From Sphingomonas sp. TDK1 (lineage in GTDB: Bacteria; Pseudomonadota; Alphaproteobacteria; Sphingomonadales; Sphingomonadaceae): a DNA stretch of 64,000 nt. Below, one piece after another: positions 9,533 to 18,400 of this stretch (within the stretch, counting starts at the first letter, position 1; the number at the start of each line of letters is the position of its first letter). The notes beneath the pieces were generated by a model that was given only the letters and a program-made list of their open reading frames with translations, did not search any database and was not told where the DNA came from. Made by a program: the position numbers and the translations under genes. The stretch lies in contig NZ_LXVY01000001.1 of NCBI RefSeq assembly GCF_001650735.1, forward strand, positions 62,001 through 126,000, read 5' to 3'.

Positions 9533-10209
9533 AGATCCCCCCATGACTTGCAAAGCGGCGGCGCTGGCCCGGTGCACGTCGCCAGCCCAGTTACAAATCA
9601 TATCCAAGCACCGCTCGTCCAGCGCACCCGCCACGCGCCCTTTATTAACGTCAGACCGACCGGTGCGGCCAACACGAAGCTGGCGAAGATCGCGAAGCTG
9701 ATTCCAAAATGGGTCGCGAGCTGCCCAGCAAGTCCCAGCGCCTAGGCGAAATACAGGCCATCCTTCGTTCAGTATGCTGCCACGCCCGGTCATCACGCCG
9801 ATCTCCGCACGAAACGTTTCGGCATCAACGCTAAGATCGCTTCGTTCCCCACCCTCTCCCCGGCATCTGTAGGATTAGGAACGCCGCTGCCTGCGCCTTC
9901 AACCCGCCTATCAGCGCGCACTTCGCAAGGAGCGTATTGGCAACTAATACGAATCATTCACAGCACCATTACGCGATCGCGATCCACGTCAATTTGTCCA
10001 GCCGGTAGATGCGGCATGAGCGCCCGCCCCGAGAAGCGGCGCATGATCCCTATGATCGGCGTGCGAAGGAGCGATTATGTGGACGGAGTTGCTGAGGCAA
10101 CGTAGCACAATGAGAGCCTTGGCAGCACTTGGTGCTTGAAAACATCTTCGACAGAATGGTTCAACAAGCTCTGGGTTGCGATCGGCTCACCCAGCGGCTC
10201 ACCAAGCGG
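9533..10209. other. Intergenic region, no gene seen
   Basis: About 680 bases between the divergent barrel gene and the PPTase. Several short frames overlap, but none has a ribosome site with protein-like content. It must hold the promoters of both flanking genes; no exact site could be assigned. Base composition drops towards A+T around 9940-9990. Confidence 0.4.
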
Positions 10210-10914
10210 ATGATATGGATGCACGCGCCCATTCCACCGTCACTGCTCCGTTCGATGCTCGGCGACGCCTTTGTGGTGGAAACCGATGTGGTGAAAATCG
10301 AGTTGGTGCCGCCCGTTCTTGACGCGTTATTTCCCGAAGAGCGGGAGCATATCGCCCGTGCGCTGCTCAAACGGCAGGCGGAGTTCGCGACCGCCCGGAT
10401 TTGCGCGCGGCGCGCCCTTGCGTTGCTCGACGTTACACCGGCCCCGCTTCTGTCCAGCAATGATCGGGCTCCGCGTTGGCCGGCAGGCATTATTGGTAGC
10501 ATTACCCATGGGGGAAATTGTTGCGCGGTTGCGGTTGCGCGGAGTCGAGAGGCGCATTCGGTAGGAATCGACATCGAACGTGCCGTTCCACTGCCGCTAG
10601 GCGCGGAGACACAAATTTGCACGGCGGGCGAGCGCGCGTGGCTAGACCGGCTGGCCAGCGCCGATCGCCAGCTCCTTGCAACGCTGCATTTCAGCGCGAA
10701 GGAAGCACTCTACAAGTGCCAGTATCCGGTCACCGGCCTGATGATCGACTTTCTAGACGTCCAACTGACCATCGATCTTGGCCAGCAGCGCTTCCGGATC
10801 GCAGTCTGCACACACCAAAATGCGCCATGGGAAATCCTCCGCCGGATGGAGGGTGAATTCCGTATGCGGCAAGGGCTTATCGTCACTACGGCGTTGCTGC
10901 CTCATTTCGAGTGA
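10210..10914 (+). CDS. 4'-phosphopantetheinyl transferase (EntD/Sfp superfamily)
   Basis: Transfers phosphopantetheine from CoA to carrier-protein serines, converting the apo-ACPs of the neighbouring ligase and PKSs to holo form. Family motifs are present in order: GIIGSITHGGNCCAVAVA, the metal-binding SVGIDIER, and HFSAKEALYKCQYP (the W/FxxKEAxxK signature). The 234-residue length from the ATG at 10210 fits EntD-type enzymes; in-frame starts upstream (TTG at 10129, ATG at 10156) would give 261 or 252 residues and no start has a clear ribosome site. It is convergent with the SDR gene, 14 bases apart. Codon use is less G+C-rich than in the PKS genes. Confidence 0.88.
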   Translation: MIWMHAPIPPSLLRSMLGDAFVVETDVVKIELVPPVLDALFPEEREHIARALLKRQAEFATARICARRALALLDVTPAPLLSSNDRAPRWPAGIIGSITHGGNCCAVAVARSREAHSVGIDIERAVPLPLGAETQICTAGERAWLDRLASADRQLLATLHFSAKEALYKCQYPVTGLMIDFLDVQLTIDLGQQRFRIAVCTHQNAPWEILRRMEGEFRMRQGLIVTTALLPHFE

Positions 10915-10928
10915 CTGGCCCATTGCCC

Positions 10929-11888
10929 TCAATGCTGCAAACCGATGTCGACCGGTATACCAGCGAGCCGACACGCCGTTTCCCATAGGTCGCGCGCATT
11001 ATCCCGGTCATAGGAGAGGTTGGACGAGCGGATAGGACGGACGCCCTCGAAGTATACGCCAGAGACAGCCGCGAACGTCTCGTCGGCAGCCAGTGCGGCT
11101 AGGTGACGACCAGAGGCGCGTGTAGAGTGGACGTTCCGCATGAACAGACGAAGCGCCGGCAGGAGGTAGGACCAAGCCAAGCGCATCGGCATCGGATAAT
11201 GCCTCGCTAGGGCTGTGCCTGGCATCATGCCCGGATCCATGGCATTCACCGTAACGTCCAGCACGCCAGCCGCCTTCAGGCGACGCGCGAGTTCATACAC
11301 GCCGTAAACGATGCACAACTTCGACGTGGTGTATCGGCGCAGCGCTGCGGTCATCGCCCCCCCTTGCTCCCACTTTGGGGGGTCCGCCAACTCCATCGCG
11401 CTCGTATATCGAGGCGCGGGCATGCCGGTGTTCTGCGCAGGATCATGCGTGCCGCTGGCCACCCAGACGATGCGGCCTGGCCGGGCCAAATGTGGCAGCA
11501 ACAGGCGTTGGAGCAGGAAATGCCCGAGGAAGTTGACACCGAAGGTTTCCTCGAAGCCATCCACGGTGCGCGCGGCGCCGCGCTCGGCATGCTGAACGCC
11601 GGCATTACACACCAGCGCTCGGACCTCGCCTATGGACGTTTCCCCGAGTAGGCGATCGACGAAGCGATGAATGCTCTGGAATGATGCGAGATCCAACTCG
11701 CGGACCAGTAAGCGCGACGCCAGGCCCACTGTGGCGAGCCCGGCAGCCGCCCGCGCTCCCTGCTCCACGTCGCGACACGCCAGGACGATCCGACACGAGG
11801 TGCACTGCACCAAGGCGCGCGCGCACTCCAATCCCAACCCGCGATTTGCGCCCGTGATAACGATCAGTTTCGTCTCTGAGCTATCCAT
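10929..11888 (-). CDS. Short-chain dehydrogenase/reductase (protochlorophyllide-reductase/retinol-dehydrogenase-like)
   Basis: A 319-residue classical SDR. The cofactor motif TGANRGLG is near residues 12-19, NAG follows at about 96, the catalytic Ser is in VASGTH and the YxxxK motif is in YTTSK. Cofactor choice is probably NADP because of the Arg after the glycine motif. The long insertion between the Ser and Tyr regions is characteristic of the WW-oxidoreductase/retinol-dehydrogenase/protochlorophyllide-reductase-like group, which acts on lipophilic aldehydes, alcohols or ketones. That chemistry would match an aldehyde released by the thioester reductase (inference). It faces away from the ligase gene, so the upstream spacer may be a shared control region. 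Confidence 0.85.
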   Translation of the reverse strand: MDSSETKLIVITGANRGLGLECARALVQCTSCRIVLACRDVEQGARAAAGLATVGLASRLLVRELDLASFQSIHRFVDRLLGETSIGEVRALVCNAGVQHAERGAARTVDGFEETFGVNFLGHFLLQRLLLPHLARPGRIVWVASGTHDPAQNTGMPAPRYTSAMELADPPKWEQGGAMTAALRRYTTSKLCIVYGVYELARRLKAAGVLDVTVNAMDPGMMPGTALARHYPMPMRLAWSYLLPALRLFMRNVHSTRASGRHLAALAADETFAAVSGVYFEGVRPIRSSNLSYDRDNARDLWETACRLAGIPVDIGLQH

Positions 11889-12248
11889 GACGCTTCCATG
11901 TGCTGCGATGACGATCGCTTCTAACGCGGTAACGACACGGCCGATCCAGCGCAGAAGTAAATCTAAACCGTTCTGGATCGACTTACCGACCTAGATATTC
12001 AATTAATACTCAACGCACTTCTGCATATTCACCTAGGACGAAGCGATACCACCAACCCTTTTCTTTTCAAACATGGCACCTGAACGGCAAAATATCGCAG
12101 ACACATTCTCTAAAACACCTCCAATCTCGTAGCAACTGCGCACCGCATCACAGCATTTCCTGATGTAACAAGTCCCAGGGCAACTTCCGAAGTTCCGAGA
12201 GCAACGATTGCATACGCTTTTAGCGGGCGGTTGGATCAGGGGGTGGAC
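11889..12248. other. Divergent control region of the SDR and the lipopolyketide operon
   Basis: A 360-base, comparatively A+T-rich spacer between the SDR start (11888) and the acyl-ligase start (12249). It very likely contains the main promoter of the long cluster operon. The most A+T-rich stretch is about 11985-12075. No lux-box, Fur box or other named operator was recognised. A cysteine-rich antisense frame here was rejected. Confidence 0.45.
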
Positions 12249-14504
12249 ATGCGACGAGACGAGATCGACATAGCGGTTGCAACAGCGCCCGCCGTGGAAG
12301 CATGTGAGACGTTCGTCGATATACTGGCGAGCCATGCGCTCCACCGTCCGAACGACCTGGCCTATCGGTTCCTGCATTCCGGCGGCGGCGGCGAGATTCT
12401 AACCTATGCTGATCTCGATACACGTGCCCGCGGCGTAGCTGCGAAGCTGACCGCGCTGGGCCTGGCCGGCGAGCGCGTTCTGTTACTAAGCCCGCCAGGT
12501 CTCGACTATATCGTCGGCTTCTTTGGTTGCTTATATGCTGGCGCGATCGCAGTGCCGGTGTATCCTCCCCGGGCCAACCGCTCGATCCAGCGCCTGTCGA
12601 CGATCATTACCGAATGCGGCGCCCGCGCCGCGCTCACGAGCCAACGCATTCCCCCTCTCGTCACAGGCGGAGCCGCCGCCGCCGAAACCTTGGCGGGCAT
12701 CTCCTGGCTTCTGATCGACACCATCGAGGCTACCTCAGGCTTCACTGTCGTGGCGCCGGGCAGGGACGATATCGCCTTCCTGCAATATACCTCCGGTTCG
12801 GTGTCCGCACCGAAGGGCGTGATCGTCAGCCATGCCAACCTGATGCGGAATTCGGCGCTGATCCGGAGGTCATTTGGGCTGGACAGGCAGACGCGGGGCG
12901 TATTGTGGCTGCCACCCTATCACGACATGGGGTTAATCGGCGGCATCCTACAGTCCCTCTATTTCGGCGGCCCGCTCACGCTGATGTCTCCGGCATCCTT
13001 TCTCCAAAAGCCGTTGCGTTGGCTGAAGGCCATCTCGGACACGCGCGCGACCGCCAGTGGCGGACCGAATTTCGGATATGAACTGTGCCTGCGCAGCATC
13101 ACCGCGGCGGAGCGCGATATGCTTGACCTTAGCAGCTGGCGGACCGCGCTCTGCGGATCGGAGCCCATCCACCCTGCCACATTGGAACGATTCGCGGCTT
13201 TCTTCGCGCCAGCAGGTTTCCGCGCGGATGCCTTCTACCCCTGCTACGGCCTCGCCGAAGCAACGCTGATCGTGTCGGGACGGAGCCACACGCGCCCGTT
13301 CGTGACCCGCGATTTCGACCCGGCGAGGCTCGCGGACAACGCCGCCGTCGCAGCGGAGGACGCGGCGTCAGCGCGACGGCTGGTCAGCGCTGGCACCGCA
13401 TTGGTGGACGGAATCGTAATCGTCGATCCCGCGAGCAGCACCCCGCTCGTGGACGGCGCTATCGGCGAGATCTGGGTTCGCGATGCGTCAGTCGCCGCCG
13501 GGTACTGGAATCGCCCAGAGGAGAGCCGGACGACGTTCGGCGCCCATTTGGCGGATGGATGCGGCCCCTTTTTGCGAACCGGAGATCTTGGCTTCTTCCG
13601 CGACGGAGAGTTGTTTGTCACCGGCCGGATCAAGGAGCTGATCGTCCTGCGAGGCCGGAACCTATATCCGCAGGATCTCGAAATCGAGGCGCGGCAAAGC
13701 CACCCTGCGCTTGCACAGGGCCCGTGTATCGCCTTCGCGGTCGAGCGGGACGCACAAGAGCGGCTGGTCATCGTCCACGAGCTCCCGCGTACCCACCGTC
13801 TGCTGGATACCGCTGCGATCGCCGCGACAGTCCGTCGCGCAATTGCAGAGGCTTTCGATACAGAGGTCGAAGCTGTGCTGTTCGTACCGCCGCTCGGCAT
13901 TCCGAAGACGTCAAGCGGCAAGCTGGAACGACAGGGGTGCCGCGCTGCCTATCTCGACGGCACGCTGAAGATGATCGCCGAGTATCGAAAAGAAGTAAGG
14001 AGCGCCCTCCCCGCCCAGTCCCGTGCAACGGCGACCAGTCGCGCCATGCCAAAGGCGGCCATGCTTCGAACCTGGCTGGTCGAACGGCTCGCAAACCTGC
14101 TCGCGCTGCCGACGGGGGAGATCGACCCCACCTCTCCATTCAGCACTTTCGGGCTGGACTCATTGCAGGCAGTCGGCCTGTCCGGCGAACTCGAAACCTG
14201 GCTGAATCGTAGCCTACCGACGACGTTGTTGTGGGATTATCCGACGATCGCGGCATTGGCGGACCACCTGGGCGAACCGGAAGCAGTTGGCGCATCAAAC
14301 GTGATCGGCCCCACGCTGGCCGAGGAACAGCGGACAAGAGGCGGCGCAATCCGGGCGATCCATCTTGCCGAAAGGGGCGGACAGGATCTCGAACATCTCG
14401 CCGAGGACGAACTGGGCGCGCTGCTCGCCGGAAAGCTCGCCGAGCTGGGTGAGCGCACGCATCTTGCGGCCAAGCTCTCACAAGGGGGAGAGGAAACATG
14501 CTGA
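12249..14504 (+). CDS. Fatty acyl-AMP ligase fused to an acyl carrier protein (FAAL-ACP)
   Basis: A 751-residue loading enzyme. The adenylation part (about 20-580) shows the P-loop LQYTSGSVSAPKGVIV, the acceptor region WLPPYHDMGLIGG, SGGPNFGYELC, CYGLAEATL, the ATP-binding RTGDLGFF, and GRIKELIVLRGRNLYPQDLE, all typical of FAALs, which make acyl-AMP and hand it to a carrier protein instead of CoA. The ACP follows (about 600-675) with phosphopantetheine Ser638 in FGLDSLQAVG. A 75-residue acidic/helical tail (EDELGALLAGKLAEL) resembles a PKS docking end. The ATG at 12249 is chosen because CAGGGGGTGG precedes it; an upstream TTG is less likely. It overlaps the next gene by 7 bases. Role: activates the fatty acid starter for the PKS (inference from order). 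Confidence 0.93.
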   Translation: MRRDEIDIAVATAPAVEACETFVDILASHALHRPNDLAYRFLHSGGGGEILTYADLDTRARGVAAKLTALGLAGERVLLLSPPGLDYIVGFFGCLYAGAIAVPVYPPRANRSIQRLSTIITECGARAALTSQRIPPLVTGGAAAAETLAGISWLLIDTIEATSGFTVVAPGRDDIAFLQYTSGSVSAPKGVIVSHANLMRNSALIRRSFGLDRQTRGVLWLPPYHDMGLIGGILQSLYFGGPLTLMSPASFLQKPLRWLKAISDTRATASGGPNFGYELCLRSITAAERDMLDLSSWRTALCGSEPIHPATLERFAAFFAPAGFRADAFYPCYGLAEATLIVSGRSHTRPFVTRDFDPARLADNAAVAAEDAASARRLVSAGTALVDGIVIVDPASSTPLVDGAIGEIWVRDASVAAGYWNRPEESRTTFGAHLADGCGPFLRTGDLGFFRDGELFVTGRIKELIVLRGRNLYPQDLEIEARQSHPALAQGPCIAFAVERDAQERLVIVHELPRTHRLLDTAAIAATVRRAIAEAFDTEVEAVLFVPPLGIPKTSSGKLERQGCRAAYLDGTLKMIAEYRKEVRSALPAQSRATATSRAMPKAAMLRTWLVERLANLLALPTGEIDPTSPFSTFGLDSLQAVGLSGELETWLNRSLPTTLLWDYPTIAALADHLGEPEAVGASNVIGPTLAEEQRTRGGAIRAIHLAERGGQDLEHLAEDELGALLAGKLAELGERTHLAAKLSQGGEETC

Positions 14505-14950
14505 AAGACAGGACGCAAATTCCCCAGCTGGCAATCCGGCCGGTCGTGGGGCTCGGCATGCTTTACCACTCAACGCCCGCGCTGCTGACCGCGGACGGCT
14601 ACGCCAATTTCGTTCACATGCTGAAACAGGCAGGCGTGCCGTGGCCGGAGCTTGCAGCAGCCATCGTGGCGGCGCTGGAATGTACCGGCGGGTTCTGCAT
14701 TCTCATTGGCGCCTTCACCGTGTTCTTCTCGTTCCTGCTGGCGGGCGAGCTCTGCGTCCGAATCGTGAGCATCTATTTGTCCGGTAACGGCTTTCCAGAT
14801 CCGCTGCCTGGCGGTCAGCCTCTGCCCAGCTACGAAACGAACCTCTTTTACATTCTGTTCACGACCGCCTTGATCAACGCTGGCGGCGGCAAGTTCGCAG
14901 CGGACACGCTCATCTGGGCATGGGTCAAGAAATCCTCAGCAGAAGACTAG
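14498..14950 (+). CDS. DoxX-family membrane protein (first of pair)
   Basis: A 150-residue integral membrane protein with about four hydrophobic helices (near 12-28, 50-68, 70-92 and 115-135). The pattern RPVVGLGMLYHSTPALL, then the second-helix GxxEx-type segment (ALECTGGFCILIGAF), fits the DoxX/DoxD-like family. These are often linked to quinone-dependent or sulfur/thiol redox at the inner membrane, though most are uncharacterised. It starts inside the end of the ligase gene (7-base overlap), so translation is coupled. The reading frame and composition match the next gene, suggesting a tandem duplication. Confidence 0.8.
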   Translation: MLKDRTQIPQLAIRPVVGLGMLYHSTPALLTADGYANFVHMLKQAGVPWPELAAAIVAALECTGGFCILIGAFTVFFSFLLAGELCVRIVSIYLSGNGFPDPLPGGQPLPSYETNLFYILFTTALINAGGGKFAADTLIWAWVKKSSAED

Positions 14951-14973
14951 GCAGCAGCGACCAGGAGGCGTCT

Positions 14974-15408
14974 ATGATAAAGCGTTGGTACGAAATCGCG
15001 CCGATACCGGTGCGCATCATTGTCGGCGGCGGCCTGGCCTATCACGGTTATCCTAAGATATTCACCGTTTCGGGTCATATGAGCTTTCTGCACATTATGC
15101 AGGGCATGGGGGTTCCCTTTCCGGAATTTCTGTCGTGGTTCGTCGGCGCACTCGAGTTTTTCGGCGGACTTGCGCTGTTCACCGGCTTGCTGGTTTCTTG
15201 GTTCGGGCTGCTCATCGCGATCGAGATGACAATCAATATCGCATCCGCCCTTATGCATGGCGGGTTCCCGCCGCCGCTCAATCCCAACCAGCCCCTGCCG
15301 GGTTACGAGCAGTCACTGCTCTATCTGAGCGGCGCGGTCGCGCTGTGGATCGGCGGATCCGGCGGCTTTTCGATCACACGCATGGTTGTACCCAGACCTA
15401 CGGTCTGA
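14974..15408 (+). CDS. DoxX-family membrane protein (second of pair)
   Basis: A 144-residue paralogue of the preceding DoxX protein: both share PxPVR/RPVxG near the start, a second-helix segment with Glu (ALEFFGGLALFTGLLVSW here) and the motif NPNQPLPGYEQSLLYL against GGQPLPSYETNLFYIL. Four membrane helices are expected. The ATG at 14974 follows a strong AGGAGG; an in-frame upstream ATG at 14920 lies inside the previous gene and is unlikely. The pair sits between the acyl ligase and the PKS, so a role at the membrane with the lipid substrate or its redox partner is plausible but unproven. Confidence 0.8.
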   Translation: MIKRWYEIAPIPVRIIVGGGLAYHGYPKIFTVSGHMSFLHIMQGMGVPFPEFLSWFVGALEFFGGLALFTGLLVSWFGLLIAIEMTINIASALMHGGFPPPLNPNQPLPGYEQSLLYLSGAVALWIGGSGGFSITRMVVPRPTV

Positions 15409-15455
15409 AGCAGCGGATGCATTTGCACCTTGATCGGAAGCGGGGGGCTACCGGA

Positions 15456-18400
15456 ATGAATGATGTATCGAAAGACCGAAGGGATGTTCTGAAAGGCGCT
15501 TTCCGTGCAATCGCGGAACTCCAGATGCGGCTCGATGCCGGCGAGCGGGCCCGCCAGGCGCCGCTGGCGGTGGTCGGTCTCGCGTGTCGCTTTCCGGGCG
15601 CGCCTGACGCCGCGCGATATTGGCAGCTGCTGAGAGAAGGCGGAGATGCCATCACCGAGGTTCCGGCAGGCCGCTGGAATGTCGAAGACTATTACGCCCT
15701 TGATCCGGCCGCCGAGGCCAAGATGTATACCCGGCGTGGCGGCTTTCTTGGCGCAGTGGACGGCTTCGATCCGAGTTTCTTCGCAATCGCTCCGCGTGAG
15801 ACCATCAGCATGGATCCGCAACAGCGCCTGCTGCTGGAAGTTGCCTGGGAAGCGATTGAGAATGCGGGCATTCCAGCCCACCGACTGTTCGGCACGCCGA
15901 CCGGCGTATTCCTGGGGATCTGCAACAATGATTACGGCCAGCGGATCGCGAGGCAGAATGTTGCCTCCATCGATGCGTATTGCGGCACAGGCGTAGCGTT
16001 CAGCGTGGCCGCAGGGCGACTATCCTATGCACTGGGACTGCAAGGTCCTTCAATGGCGGTCGATACCGCCTGCTCCTCTTCGCTGGCAGCGCTCGATCTT
16101 GCCGCGCAGAACCTACGGAGTGGGGGGTGTGGGGTGGCGGTGGTGGGGGGGGTCAACCTGATACTCAACCCCGAGGGGACGATCTACTTCTGCAAGGTTC
16201 GCGCGCTGGCGCCGGACGGACGCTGCAAGACCTTCGACGATCGCGCGGACGGCTATGGCCGCGGCGAAGGGTGCGGCGTGGTCGTGCTCAAGCGGCTCGA
16301 CGACGCCCTGCGCGACGGCGACCGGATCCGCGCGGTCCTTCGGGGCAGCGCGGTCAACCATGACGGGCGGAGCAACGGCCTGACCGCCCCCAACGGCCTC
16401 GCCCAGGAAGCGGTGATCAAGGCCGCGCTTGCCAATGCCGGCGTGGATCCGCGCGACGTCTCCTATGTCGAGGCGCACGGCACCGGCACCCCGCTGGGCG
16501 ATCCGATCGAGCTGCGCGCGCTGGACCGCGCCTATGGCCAAGGTCGCGCCGCGACCGAGAAGCTGCGCGTCGGCTCGGCCAAGGCCAATATCGGCCATCT
16601 CGAAGCCGCGGCGGGCATGGCAGGGCTCATCAAGCTGGTCCTGGCGCTCGAACAGGGCGAGATCCCGCAGCAACCGCATTTCGAGACGCCGACCCGGCAT
16701 GTCGACTGGTCCGCGCTGTCGCTGACCGTCGAGAAAGGCGGCAGCGACTGGAAGGACGCACGCCGCCTGGCCGGCATCAGCGCCTTCGGCTTCAGCGGCA
16801 CCAACGTCCATGCGATCCTCGAGTCCGCGCCCACCCCCGCCCCGGCGGTGCGCCGTCGTCGCGCCGTGGAACTGCTGCCGATCTCCGGGCGAACGCCGAG
16901 CGCAGTCCGCACGCTGGCGGCCCGGCATGCCGAACAGCTGCGCCTGCAGGGCCCCGCCGCGGCTGCCGACCTCGCCTTCACCGCGGCGACCGGGCGCGTC
17001 CATTTCCCCTATCGCGCGGCGGTGGTGGCAGCACCGGACGCGCTGGCGGCGCAGCTGGATGCGGTCGCGCAGGGCGCGGCGGACGTACGGTTAGCGCAAG
17101 GGGCAGCGGAGGGCATCGCGTTCCTCTTCACCGGCCAGGGCGCGCAGCATGCCGGCATGGCGCAAGACCTCTACGCGGACGAGCCGGTCTTTGCGGAAAC
17201 GATCGACCGCTGCGCCGATGCATTCCGCGACGCGTCCGGCGGCGACCTGCAATCGGTGCTGTGGGGAGAAGACGCCCCGGCACGGATCGACCGGACCGAA
17301 TTCACGCAACCTGCCCTCTACGCCGTGCAATGCGCGCTCACCGCGCTGTGGCGGCGCTGGGGGATCGTACCCGCCGCGGTGATCGGCCACAGCGTCGGCG
17401 AGTTCGCCGCCGCCCAGGCCGCCGGTATTTTCTCGCTGGAAGACGGCATGCGCCTCGTCTCCGCGCGCGGGCGACTGATGCAGGCGCTTGGCGACGGCGG
17501 CGCGATGGCGGCGGTGTTCGCATCCGAAGCCCGCCTAGCGGACGTCCTCGGCAGCCTCCCCCAAGGCGTGGCGATCGCCGCCGTGAATGCGCCCGAGGAA
17601 ATCGTGCTTTCCAGCTTCGATGCCGCGCTCCTCCCGGCGCTGGCGCAGCTGGAGGCGCGCGGCATCGCCACCCGCCGCCTTACGGTGTCGCACGGCTTCC
17701 ACTCGCCGCAGCTCGACCCGATGCTCGATGCCTTCGAGGCGGTTGCCGCCGACATCGCCGTTACCGCGCCGCTGATCCCGCTCATCTCGAACCTGACGGG
17801 CGAAGCGCTGACGGACGCGCCGGATGCGGCCTATTGGCGGCGGCACGCCCGCGAACCCGTGCGCTTCGCCGACGCGCTGGGCACCCTTGCGGAGACGCAT
17901 CGCATCTTCCTCGAGCTGGGCCCGCAGCCGTTGCTGCTGGCGATGGGACGCCGCGCGCTGGGCGATCGGGCCGGCGACCGGCTCTGGCTGCCGTCGCTCC
18001 GCCGCGGGACGAACGATGTGCAGCAAATGCTAGAAAGCCTGGCGGACCTGCACCTGCACGGTGCGCCGGTGGACTGGGCAGCATTCGCCGAAGGCCGGGG
18101 CGACCGCATCGATATCGCCACCTACCCGTTCGAGCGGCAGCGCTACTGGCTGGACGAGCCAGCGCCGAACACCGCGCCCGTATCCGAGCGCCCCCGGCCG
18201 GCACCGGAAGCCGGGGAGGCCCAAGGCACCTTCGCCACCGCGCTGATGGCCATGCCGGCGAAGGATCGGCTGGATCGGCTGATCGATCATCTGCAGGGCG
18301 AGGTCCGGCGCGTGCTCCGCCTTGCGTCGCCGCCCCCGATCGACACCGGCTTTTTCGAACTCGGCATGGACTCGCTGATGGCCGTCGAGCTGCGCGTCGC

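Noticed and set aside
12033..12377. Minus-strand 114-codon cysteine-rich frame upstream of the acyl ligase
   Set aside because: It overlaps the ligase 5' end, lacks a ribosome site and has erratic composition; more likely a chance frame in a control region.
16122..16152. Possible frameshift or sequencing error at the G-run in KS1
   Set aside because: The KS protein reads through in the right frame with conserved residues on both sides, so no frameshift is called; kept only as a composition/structure finding.
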